DNA of 64,000 bases, taken from positions 155,633 through 219,632 of the forward strand of contig ML976994.1 of assembly GCA_010015675.1 (NCBI GenBank), in the 5' to 3' direction. This document shows, piece by piece, positions 54,926-64,000 of this stretch. The DNA comes from Byssothecium circinans (Eukaryota; Ascomycota; Dothideomycetes; Pleosporales; Massarinaceae). The position numbers and the translations under genes were made by a program. Within the stretch, counting starts at the first letter, position 1, and every line of letters begins with the position of its first letter. The notes beneath the pieces were generated by a model that had not been told where the DNA came from, did not search any database, and saw only the letters and a list, made by a program, of their open reading frames with translations.

Positions 54926-56114
54926 CGAAGGAACTCCCATGTCAAATTTCTAGCAACACTACACTGAATGAACCCGAAGGCAAAGCGGGCCTTTATCGAA
55001 TGGAAACGGCATGATTGGCAAACATGTAAATCAGAGGCAGAAGTTGACGACAGTTGACTGCAACCTCGAGCATAGAAAAAATGTCACCTTCCATTTTCCA
55101 ATTCCCCAAGTATCTGGACACGATCCTAACACTAGTCCGAGGGTGATATAGCGCAATAGCACAGGCAGAAAGCAACCATATCTTTAGGGAAAAAACAGAA
55201 CGGGCTCTTTTCTCGCTTTATCGCTCTCATCCAAGCGAATTCCAGCAATTACATACTCTTGCCTCGACTTGCCTCTCCACTCACTCGCGATGGCCCGTTT
55301 GGGTCGCCCTACACCTACCCCCATCTCCACCAGACTTCCCTTCGTCCCACACCAACAATCTATTTCTCCAACACAGATCTAGAGGGGATCAGGAGAGCTA
55401 TCGAAGACTGCTGGAGGGCTCAAGAGGAGGAGAGGTTGGCCAGGGATGAAGTTTCCAGGGAGCTGGCCAAAGTGGCGGAGATTTCGCGTTTTAAGGCCGC
55501 TTACAAGGGGGAGGGTTCAAGAGGAGAACAGGTTGGTTTTGGAGGCCAGAGATGCCAGTCTTAGAGAGGAAAGAGAGGCCAGAGAGGCCACAGGGAGTTT
55601 TGTCTTCGCTTTGAAATATACGCAGTCAACCCTGGGGAGGATTCCAGAACCTCCACTCTCTAACTTCAAGGCGCTGGAGCAAAAGCCTTGAAGCAGGTCA
55701 TAACTAGGCTCATACCCTTTTCACGTGGGTATATATCTTTATCTTAGCGTTCGCATTAGCTTCGAGTGGGCGTGGTGTCTTACCGGGTCAAACACGTCTT
55801 TCTTCCTGTATCAATGCAATGGTATAGCGTTTGGATTACGAGCATGACGGCGGGGTAGATGAAGTAAATAATTGAATAACCGTTGAAGGTTGAAATGGAT
55901 TCGTGTACTCGTGAGCTTGAGCACTTCAAACCCCGGGTACATATAACCTTCTGAGAGCCCGCCTGACGAACTGGAAGGAAAAAGCCGTGGAAATTACAAA
56001 AGCCGAACGCGATCGCTCCGTTACCTGCCAAAAGGAAAAGAAGAAGTAGAAGGAACCCTCTCAGGTGTTTCGTAGACTTGGGCGACACGCCGGTCATCAC
56101 AGATACACAGAAGC
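54926..56114. other. Intergenic between BTB4 and SAP-domain gene, with possible small coiled-coil gene
   Basis: About 1.2 kb. The only coding-like signal is the coiled-coil frame pair at 55259-55691, listed separately. The rest shows nothing recognisable. Confidence 0.4.
55259..55691 (+). CDS. Possible small coiled-coil protein, frame broken
   Basis: Two overlapping frames read like one Glu/Arg-rich helix. The first has DLEGIRRAIEDCWRAQEEER, ARDEVSRELAKVAEISRF. The second continues with VQEENRLVLEARDASLREER and AREATGSFVFALKYTQSTLG to a TGA near 55691. They meet around 55500-55515, at a G-rich run (AAGGGGGAGGGTT), where a one-base change would join them; no intron fits. The start is unclear (candidate ATG at 55290). 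No family is recognised. It could be a frameshifted gene, a pseudogene or chance. Confidence 0.25.
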
Positions 56115-56949
56115 TTAAGCGCGAGCGGGTGTTTTCGGACCCCATATGTCCTCCATGAGGCCACCCCAAAGCTGGCGTGCCATACCGGCACCCTCTTCAA
56201 CATCCCTAGACAGCTTCTTCGCGGCATACGAAGCCATGCCCTGGAAGTCGATGTGGTTCGAGTCAGCTAGCTCGGACAATGCGGCCGGGGCATGGATGTG
56301 GGTGCTATCGGCAGCCACGGTATGGATAGTGGGGAGCATAACCTGAATTATTATTAGCCTACACGTTCCTCTAGCCCCGGTACTATGGTAGGATCGGGCG
56401 TACCGCTTCTTCAGCCTCCTCGGGGAGCGCCGTGTATGTAACAGTGGTCTGTGGGAGGATGGGGACCCGAATGGCAACCGGCGCGCTCTGGCTATCAGGA
56501 TCAAAATCGGGGATGTATGCGAAATCAATCGTGGAGCTGTCCCCTACAGCTTTGAGGCTACGGCTCGTGTTGAAGTGACGGACGGTGCCGCCGGCTTCGC
56601 TGGGCGAGGGGATTGGTCGTTTTGAGTTCTCGACCCCGGAGCTGAAGGAGCGCGTGCTAATGAGCTCGTGGGCGGAGATGCGCGAGACGAGCTTTTAGAG
56701 GTCAGCGGACAGGTTCAATTGATGGTTCTGAGCGTGTCTCACCTCCTCCTTTGACCCGCTGGTTGGCAGCTTGCGCTTTGAGCATTCCGAGCGTAGTCCA
56801 GCGAGATCGCGTGGGAGGTTCATGGCCGGTCGCTCTGAGGTGAGGAGGGACGAGAATGTTGCGGGACCGGTCATATGAAGGCCGCGGGCCTGCTTGCTGC
56901 CGGCAGCAATGGCCTTGAAGACGTGGGAGGAAGCTCTTGAAGCTTGCAT
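56115..56949 (-). CDS. SAP-domain mitochondrial protein (AIM34-like)
   Basis: A predicted 240-residue protein. Exons 56743-56949, 56404-56691 and 56115-56342 join in frame. The N-terminus (MQASRASSHVFKAIAAGSKQ, ARGLHM) is a good mitochondrial presequence. A SAP motif spans about residues 45-78: LPRDLAGLRSECSKRKLPTS, GSKEE, then across intron 1 LVSRISAHE. SAP motifs usually bind DNA, and the yeast mitochondrial protein Aim34 has this combination of presequence and SAP. The C-terminal half is fungal-specific (TIDFAYIPDFDPDSQSAP, RVPILPQTTVTYTALPEEAE), ending WGGLMEDIWGPKTPARA. A mitochondrial nucleoid role is inference. The family call by SAP motif is good; orthology to Aim34 is tentative. Confidence 0.75.
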
Positions 56950-58107
56950 GATTAAAAGATGATAAGAGGGGGAGAGGAGGATAATGGAGGGACCAGAGCG
57001 AGAGGGTTCGAAGATTAATAGAGTATTAAATAGGGGCGTCAGCGAGATGATAAGGCGCTGGACTGGAAGGGTAGCCTCGCTGATGGAGGTATGCTTCGGA
57101 AGGGTCGGAGTATGCACAAGCTGCAGAGGGAGAATGAAGAGTGAGATGAGAGCTGCGGCAAGCTATCGGTCGAGCGAAGCCGTCTCGGATTTATGGCCGA
57201 GAAGCTTCGGAAGAGAAGGCGGTCAACAACGCCGCCGATTCAGGTCACCTTCGGCTGGCGTGACGCTCAGGGCAATGCTATCGTGCAGTTCAACCGCGCA
57301 CAAGCACAAAAGCATTCCATTGATCGTCGAGGAGCATGGGCCCCACAGCGTCGGCTAAGCTATTTCGAGATTGGGTCGGGCCACCGCCTAAGATCTTCCC
57401 CGCATTTTTAATACGTTTCGAGGCAGCAGACAGCTAAGATATTCTGAAAGTGTATGATTGCTATGCCGAGGGTGCTTCACATTCCTCTCGACTGCCGTGC
57501 GCATAGAAAGTGAGGCAGACTCGAGCCATGGCAGTCGACGAATTGCAAGCTTGCTTGCTGCTGATGGTAAACTGCCCTGATAAAGTCGGTGAGTCGGAGG
57601 AATCTGTTGGCCCTCGATTCGGCTTAACGTGAGATGGTATGATTGCTGCGATGTCGGATACCGAATGCTTGTGATGTGCCTGAGAATCGGCTCTCCGCGC
57701 TGCAAGCCGATGCACAAGCGGCCGTTAAGTTTGCACTGTTGAATTGTTGAGTTGTTGAAGTGTGAGGTGTGAACCGTAGGCGTTTGAAGTTGCGAAACAA
57801 AGACGCAGACTAGACTTTAGATGGCTGATAACGGCGCGTTTCGCACGTCATGAGATATTGTTGGGGACGCTTTTGATGGTTTGCGGCGGCGTAGTGACAT
57901 GTCCACAGTCTAGTGTATGCGCGTCGGAACCGTGGGTCCACTTGCGGAACCGCCCGCTACTTTTGCAGTCACCTTGCGAACGCTTACGCTCACCCATCAC
58001 ACTGCACTATATATACTATCTAAGCCAAAAATTTGTCATAACTCAAACAAACAAGAGGCGTAAGTAGCTCCCATTAATTAGCCACCTTGGATGTAACTAA
58101 TTCCGTC
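56950..58107. other. Intergenic between SAP-domain gene and tRNA
   Basis: About 1.16 kb. A plus-strand frame (57193-57411) has no domain. No gene is recognised. Confidence 0.45.
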
Positions 58108-58210
58108 CAGTCAGTGGTCTAGTGGTATGATTGTCGCTTCGGGTCCCTACGCCTGGATTCTTAGAAATCTAAAATGTGACAGGCCCCGGGTTCGAATCCC
58201 GGCTGAGCCC
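58108..58210 (+). tRNA. tRNA-Pro (anticodon CGG) with 31-nt intron; acceptor stem mispaired
   Basis: The A box (TGGTCTAGTGG, 58115-58125) and B box (GGTTCGAATCC, 58189-58199) are perfect. The anticodon stem GTCGC pairs with GTGAC around the loop TTCGGG..T, giving anticodon CGG at 58140-58142. An intron (58144-58174) lies one base 3' of the anticodon, the canonical place. The T stem CCGGG/CCCGG pairs fully. In the acceptor stem the 3' strand CTGAGCC would need GGCTCAG; the 5' strand present is CAGTCAG, so only the inner four pairs form. Either the 5' end has been mutated or this copy is non-functional. A T5 terminator follows. Confidence 0.8.
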
Positions 58211-58217
58211 GATATTC

Positions 58218-58222
58218 TTTTT
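58218..58222 (+). terminator. RNA polymerase III terminator of tRNA-Pro
   Basis: A run of five T eight bases after the tRNA 3' end, the usual Pol III stop. Confidence 0.75.
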
Positions 58223-58640
58223 GCTTTTGCATTCTAATTGGGGGCGGATCGGGGGGCCGTGGGTTGGACCGAAACGTGAGATAGAACGCATGCTGACCGG
58301 CCCTCATCTCATTTTTGCCGCACTTGAGGAACGTCAGCCTCGCTAATACCTTTAAAAGGCTCCTAACAATACTTATTCCTGCTAACAATAACTAATGCCT
58401 ACGCATTGCATGAATCGTCAACTCAGGCCCACCAGCTCTCACTGTGAGCGACAATATCTGGCGTGTGTTAGAGAATGACACAACAACAGTGACCTTCATT
58501 CACAAAGGCACGCATCAAACAAAACCCTAGGACCGCTGTCCTCAGTTCAAGTACAGTCTAAACGCTACGTCTATTCAGTCTGACCATATCTATCTACAGT
58601 CTAAAATCGATCAATCACCCAACACCACCACCACCGCAGT
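58223..58640. other. Intergenic, tRNA to acyl-CoA oxidase 3' end
   Basis: 418 bp, A+T-rich toward the oxidase stop. Nothing else is recognised. Confidence 0.5.
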
Positions 58641-61045
58641 CTACAGCTTGCTCTTCGCCAGCCCTTCCACCTTCTTGAACAGCACCTCGCTCTCCGGATA
58701 GGGGTCCACGGTAACCCCATTCAACGGATTCAGCTCACTAGCCCTATAGAACAAATCCTCATACACCTTGCCGTCGTACCTTCCCAAACTGGAATCCAGC
58801 ACCCAATCATCAAAGCCCCAGCTGTCCACAAGTCTGACAGCGTGCGGACGGATCTCCTTGAGAAGCGCCATGACAGTCTGCGTGCGTGCAAGCATGATCT
58901 GGTGCTTGCTGCAGGCGCCGCTGGCGTAGAACTCGGAGCTTTCTTGCTCGAGCGTGTGCAGGGAGTGGAGACGGAAAAGGGACCAAAGGACGTTTACGGT
59001 TTCGGTGTCGAGTTGGGTGGTGTTTGAGGGGTCCTTGAGGGCTTCGAAGAAGTTCTTCATTACGAGGTACTGACTGTGCGCTTTGGAGAGGCGGTAGAAA
59101 TCGACGAGAAGGTCGTTCCTGGGACTGTTAGCTGGCGATTTCTTCAAAAGACGTGTAAAGCCATGCGTCAAAAGTTTCGCTACGCTTTACCTAGTTCCAC
59201 ATTGGGAAAGTAATGCTGGAATCTTGGCCGACTATTGCAAGAGGGGCCACGTACCATGGCTTCTTCTGCTCATCGCGGTGCTTGAGCGCTTCAAAGGTCA
59301 AGAATGAAGCACGCCATGCGAAGGCAGCAACTACATCCTCATCAGAACCGAGGATATCAAAGGCGCAGCCAATGTTCGTGCGGGCTTGGAAGTTGGACAG
59401 AATGCGAGTAGTGTCATTCGACGGGGGCGTGCCGGACAGGACACTGCGGGCAGATTTGAGAAGCTGTGTGATCATTAGCTCTTGGTTCGGAAAAAGATGG
59501 TAAGATCAACATACGTAGCGCGCCACCTGCTGTGTAAGCATGTAGTTGTCGCCTTCCCATGTCGTGGTTGGCAGATAATCTGCGTACCACGAACCAATGC
59601 CACTTCCAACCATTAGCTTCATCTCATCAAACGTACGGCATGCGTTTATACCTAAAGCTGGAGTAGCCGTGACCACCACAAGCTCTCCGGGTGACCTCCA
59701 GACCCTCCGCCGCGATAGTGCTCGAAAGAGCCTTCAAACCGCACGACGTAGCATGCAGGTCGGCGAGAGTATCGCTACCCGATTGCGTCTCTTCTGGCCC
59801 GGCACCCCTCCTGTTAGAGTCTCTGTTGGCGTTTCCCTCGTTCATCCGCTTTTGATTGTCCTCATATTGTCTCTGCATCCCCTTGCCAGTGAAGTGCAAA
59901 GCAAATGTGGCGGCAAGAAGCGGCAGGAGCCGGATCTGGACCATGGTGTAGTTGAGGACCTGGTTCTCGCTCTTCTCCCACTCTGGTGCATCGCGATCCT
60001 GGAATTGGCGGCGGATGGCAGCATACCGGGTGGCAATAGTCACACCCCGCGCCAATACAGAGCCAGCTTGCATGACAATGGTGGAGCGGATATATGTCAG
60101 AGTACCATATACAAGCGAAGGGCTGCCTTGACGGACGTATTTGTTCGTCTGCGGATCCACGCTGGAGAAACGAGCCAGCATACTGATATGTGGGATCTTG
60201 ACGTTGTTGAAGAGAAGGAAACCATTATCCATGGTGTTATAGCCGAATTTTGGGCCAATGTCTCCTGCATGTACATTCTCCAACGGCTCGTGCGTCTTCA
60301 GATCTCTAATCTGCACAACGAATGGGTGGGGTCCGTATGATTTGCCATTGATGATCAGCTGAGCCATAACGGCGGCATGGTTTGCCGTGCGGCCCAATGA
60401 GCCTATCCACCACTTGCTCGCAGTCAAATGGGGTGAGTGGAGCGTAAATGTCTTGTCCTCTGGATTCCAGGTAGCCGTAGTCTCCAGTCCACGAACATTT
60501 GATCCGTGCCCCAACTCAGTCTGCGCGTAGCAGCCAATGATCTTGTACGCTTCTGCTGCCTCCCCAAATTTCTTGTGCTGCTCTGGTGTTCCTTGTTCTC
60601 GAACGGTGACCTAGGGCTATCAGAATGTTTCATCGGCGGCGGATAGTAGGTTCATTTCCTTGCATATTTGAGGGCGATATACCTTGAACATACCCTCATG
60701 TAGAGCATAAGGTCCCGGCTCGCCAACGAGCTCAGTAGCAGCCCGGAACTCATCGAAGCTCCAATTGTGCTTCCTCTTCAGTAATTGCAGCTTCTTCTCC
60801 CTCGCAAGAGCCCTTTGAAATCGCTCCATCCGCCCTGAGAAGTAGTTTTGCGACTTGTCGAACACCTTTTCAGACTTGAGAACATTGAGCACCTTCTCTC
60901 TCCTCTCAATTGCTTCTTTCGTGAGTAGGAGCTGTTGTAACTTCTCGACAGGAATATTAGACTTCGCTCGCTCGGCGGCGAGAAGTTCAGAGCCCTGAGG
61001 GCCTGATGGTTTCAATTGCTTGACCCAGTCTGGTGTTGGTGCCAT
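58641..61045 (-). CDS. Peroxisomal acyl-CoA oxidase
   Basis: This FAD enzyme carries out the first, H2O2-forming step of peroxisomal beta-oxidation. Exons 60683-61045, 59652-60610, 59515-59602, 59255-59463 and 58641-59118 give 698 residues, the usual length. The N-terminal helical domain is EKLQQLLLTKEAIERREKVL. The FAD and acyl-CoA region reads AYKIIGCYAQTELGHGSNVR, TFTLHSPHLTASKWWIGSLG and FGYNTMDNGFLLFNNVKIPH. The second helical domain has YIRSTIVMQAGSVLARGVTI, EGLEVTRRACGGHGYSSF and YLPTTTWEGDNYMLTQQVAR. The C-terminus VEGLAKSKL ends in SKL, a type-1 peroxisome targeting signal. Introns are GT..AG; the last is 136 nt, the third acceptor is AAG. The catalytic Glu is expected in TWEGDN by family comparison. 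Nothing is broken. Confidence 0.96.
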
Positions 61046-62296
61046 GTTGGAAGCAGATTGCGAGATGGAGTGAAAAGGTAAAGGAAGGAAGAGATGCGGA
61101 GTTTATAGGAAGAGGGACGAGACCAAGCTTCTGATGATGAAAGGACGTCAAGATCCCCTCGGTGCCGCTAAGCGCGAGCCGAGGTACGACGCATAGACTA
61201 AAGAGGATTCGAGGGTCCGGCTGGACCAAACATCGGAGTCGAGATGAGGCAATTTCTGGGGTACCAGAAGCATTGTGAATGTGAAAGATGACGTTGCGGC
61301 GTGAAGAGATGAGCCCCTGCCCTTCAGAGACATGACCGAAATGTCAGACATCCTTCGAGGTCGAACATCCACCAAGGACAAAAACAGGAACTTCACTTAA
61401 ACAAACTCGCTATGCTCAGCTTTTAAAGCAAGATGAGCAATCCTCTATAGATCTTGGCACTAGGCCGGAAGTGCTGTTCTATGCGCATGTGCCTCAGAAA
61501 TGGTGAAGCAGAGCAAAAGCGCGCCTGGCTGCGGACTTTGGATGCTGCAAACTCCGGATACGGGGCGTCGGAAGGTCATCGAGCCATCGGAAGCCACAAT
61601 AATTTTCACACATTGATGATTGAAGCAATTGAAAAGAAGTGTCGTATTGAGTAGGCTGGCCAGATCTTAACTAGGTACATATGTAGACAGTAAAGTCTCA
61701 TCTAGCGGTCGAACCGCGGGGGGCAGGGAGTAGCACAGGAACTGACAGCAGCCACAGCCTTGTGCGACGGCACGCGAGCTTGCTTGCTGGTTGCCTGGGA
61801 AGCGCGAAACCCAGCCTCACTATGCAGTCAAATAGCAATGAAGCGCGCAGCTCGCCAGGCGGCTGTATTGGAGTTACGATGCGAAAGGAAGGAGGAAATG
61901 ATCCGGCATGGTGTAAAGCGTAGCGTAGCGTCAAAGAACGCAGTCGAGACAAGAGAATCGGTGCCATAATGACTGAGCCACCTCCAAAGCGGACTAGCTT
62001 AGTCACTGGTAGCAATTCGAACGCAGAGGGTCCTCTGAGCCTTCCCACACGACAACCTCACACGCGAACCCTTTCTCTACGGGTTCATTCAGGCCCTTAC
62101 CTTTAGAGGTTCTTCACTTTCACATCCCCTGTGCCGCGACCTATTTCCACTCTGCCCTACTGTTGCCGCCGCCACCTCGACGACAATACCCCACACAACA
62201 CTGACGCTGCCCAAATCTATGACCGGAAAACTTCCTGCGCTCCGTCTCGATATACCCCACGCCCTTTCGACCAAATCCTCATAGGCAGCGGACATC
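61046..62296. other. Divergent promoter region of acyl-CoA oxidase and PP2C genes
   Basis: About 1.25 kb. It includes a Kozak-like CATC before the PP2C ATG and C-rich 5' UTR sequence (62100-62290). No gene is recognised. Confidence 0.5.
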
Positions 62297-64000
62297 ATGG
62301 GCCAAACACTTTCGGAGCCGGTGGTCGACAAGGTACACTCGCTCGATGCCCTCCCCGCCCCCGCATCGTCATCGCGCTGTCCCGGCAACGCCTGTGCATC
62401 CTCCAGGCGACGCTCCCCAAAAGTCCAGTAGACCATTATGCTAATCCTATCGTCCACAGAACTCAGACAAGGGCTATGGCGAAAACCTCATCTTTGGCGT
62501 GTCCTCGATGCAGGGATGGCGGATTAGCATGGAAGACGCCCATGCCACTATATTAGACCTGCAACAACTGATCGAGAACGGCAAGGCCACTCCGCCCGAC
62601 AAGCGACTAGCCTTCTTCGGCGTGTACGATGGCCATGGCGGCGACAAGGTAGCCCAATACACCGGCAAGCATCTGCATGAGATTATCGCAAAACAGGAAG
62701 CGTTCAAAGAGGGAGACATCAAGAAGGCTCTCCAGGATGGCTTCCTAGCCACAGACCGCGCAATACTGAGTGGTACGCTCCAACACGGGCCTTGCGTCCC
62801 TAACGGGCCTGGCTGACTCATAGATTCAGACCCCAAGTACGAGGAGGAGGTGTCGGGCTGCACCGCGACTGTCGGCGTCATCTCGAAAGACAAGATATAC
62901 GTGGTATGTTGGCTTTTCGAGCTGGAGAAGTCATTGCTGAATAGAACAGGCAAATTCGGGAGATTCCCGCACAGTTCTAGGTATCAAAGGCCGCGCTAAG
63001 CCGCTCTCATACGATCACAAGCCGCAGAACGAAGGTACGAAGCCCGATGTGCTAAAATGGATCTCGACTAACAACTGGCAGCCGAGAAAGCGCGTATTCA
63101 AGCCGCAGGAGGGTTTGTAGACTTCGGCCGCGTGAACGGCAACCTCGCCCTATCGCGAGCCATTGGAGACTTTGAGTTCAAGAAGAGTGCCGAGCTCCCC
63201 CCCGAGAGCCAGATTGTCACAGCGTTCCCAGACGTTGAGATACACGATCTGAGTGAGGATGACGAGTTTTTGGTTGTCGCCTGCGATGGTACGTAGCTTT
63301 CGACACAATCCAGGCCTTAGACGCTGATATGACAACAGGTATCTGGGACTGTCAGTCCTCTCAAGCTGTCGTGGAGTTTGTTCGGCGCGGTATCGTTGCG
63401 AAACAAGACCTCCACTCCATTTGTGAGAACATGATGGACAACTGCCTTGCCTCGAACAGTGACACTGGCGGTGTTGGTTGCGATAACATGACAATGGTCA
63501 TTATTGGGCTTTTACAAGGTCGGACGAAGGAGCAGTGGTACGAGGATATTGCGAAGAGAGTCGCAAATGGAGAGGGTCCCTGCGCTCCGCCAGAGTATGG
63601 CAAGTCTACAAGCCCAACCTCTCCCGCCTCTGGAGGCAAATAGTTCTATTCTAATATATATTCAGCCGAGTTTCGTGGACCCGGCGTACATCATCGCATT
63701 GACGATAGCCCTGATGACATCGACATGGACCTTGCGAACCGTTTCCGACCCAACAGCGGCCAGGGTAACCGCATCATCCTTCTAGGCGATGGCACCGAGA
63801 TCACGACCGAAGCGCACGATTCCGAGATGTTTGACAATGATGATGAAGACAAAGACCTCGACGCGCAGGTGGACAAGTTTCACAAGGAGGGCTCGAATGG
63901 GAACGCCGCCCGCGAAGCGACGCCTGGCCCACAATCAACTACCCCCAAGGAAGCCACGGAATCACCCTCTTCAGTCAAGACAGAGAAGTCTGAGGAAGCG
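62297..64000 (+). CDS. PTC2: PP2C-type serine/threonine phosphatase, Ptc2/Ptc3 family (3' end outside window)
   Basis: This metal-dependent phosphatase switches off stress MAPK and DNA-damage checkpoint kinases in yeasts. Seven exons are visible (62297-62332, 62460-62772, 62824-62903, 62950-63034, 63082-63288, 63339-63599, 63666-64000+) and stay in frame. [12 protein letters not shown] carries a myristoylation-like Gly2, as in Ptc2. Motifs: [36 protein letters not shown] (metal Asp), [52 protein letters not shown] and [13 protein letters not shown]. The acidic C-terminal domain ([15 protein letters not shown], then [14 protein letters not shown]) is typical of Ptc2. Intron 6 (63600-63665) uses a GC donor (GCAAGT). 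The stop lies beyond the right edge. Confidence 0.95.

Noticed and set aside
59597..60340. Plus-strand frame of 247 codons
   Set aside because: Entirely antisense to the well-supported acyl-CoA oxidase exon 2.

Overview
The window is nuclear DNA of a filamentous ascomycete (Pezizomycotina; Dothideomycetes is my best guess but is not proven by anything here). The reasons are genes split by short spliceosomal introns (mostly 45-90 nt, GT..AG, some with a CTAAC/CTGAC-like branch site), a Zn2Cys6 regulator with an Upc2-type C-terminal domain, fungal-type enzymes (GH92, CE1 acetylxylan esterase), an Ecl1-type zinc protein and an intron-bearing tRNA-Pro. Exon joins given in the entries were made by eye from splice sites, reading frame and family resemblance. 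All coordinates were counted by hand from the numbered sequence.

Layout, left to right. 0-10 kb: 5' part of a secreted GH92 mannosidase (runs off the left edge), a broken two-domain ABM-like gene, a Zn2Cys6 transcription factor and a Siw14-type phosphatase. 10-26 kb: a DUF3984-like low-complexity protein, a large intronless CaMKK/Sak1-type kinase, GPI10, a decayed kelch-repeat membrane protein and sphingolipid delta4-desaturase. 26-33 kb: a gene-poor, A+T-richer island with a degenerate ~105-bp tandem repeat, a dispersed repeat (copy A) and an exonuclease-like reading frame overlapping that repeat. 33-45 kb: a dense housekeeping block (Ecl1-like, MET22/HAL2, VPS29, MetAP2, a mitochondrial J-protein, VDAC). 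45-55 kb: an accessory stretch with an acetylxylan esterase pseudogene, repeat copy B, and a tandem cluster of four BTB/POZ paralogues with at least two decayed relatives and a 160-bp hAT-like MITE. 55-64 kb: a SAP-domain mitochondrial protein, tRNA-Pro, a peroxisomal acyl-CoA oxidase ending in SKL and a Ptc2-type PP2C phosphatase that runs off the right edge.

How the genes work together. Several conserved genes fall into pathways (signalling: Sak1, PP2C, Siw14; GPI anchor and sphingolipid: GPI10, DES1; mitochondria: VDAC, J-protein, SAP protein; retromer: VPS29), but they are not co-transcribed, and their adjacency looks incidental. MetAP2 and the J-protein are divergent and share a 276-bp promoter.

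The most unusual part is the 48.8-54.9 kb BTB cluster. Its members share exon-1/intron-1 architecture, two of them end in a matching C-x3-H-x(7-8)-C-x3-H motif that could bind zinc, and it shows local birth and death (four readable genes, two relics, one possibly frameshifted member) next to a small DNA transposon. The window also holds several genes broken by one or two small lesions (ABM-like, kelch, acetylxylan esterase, BTB2). Real pseudogenes and sequencing indels cannot be separated from the sequence alone.
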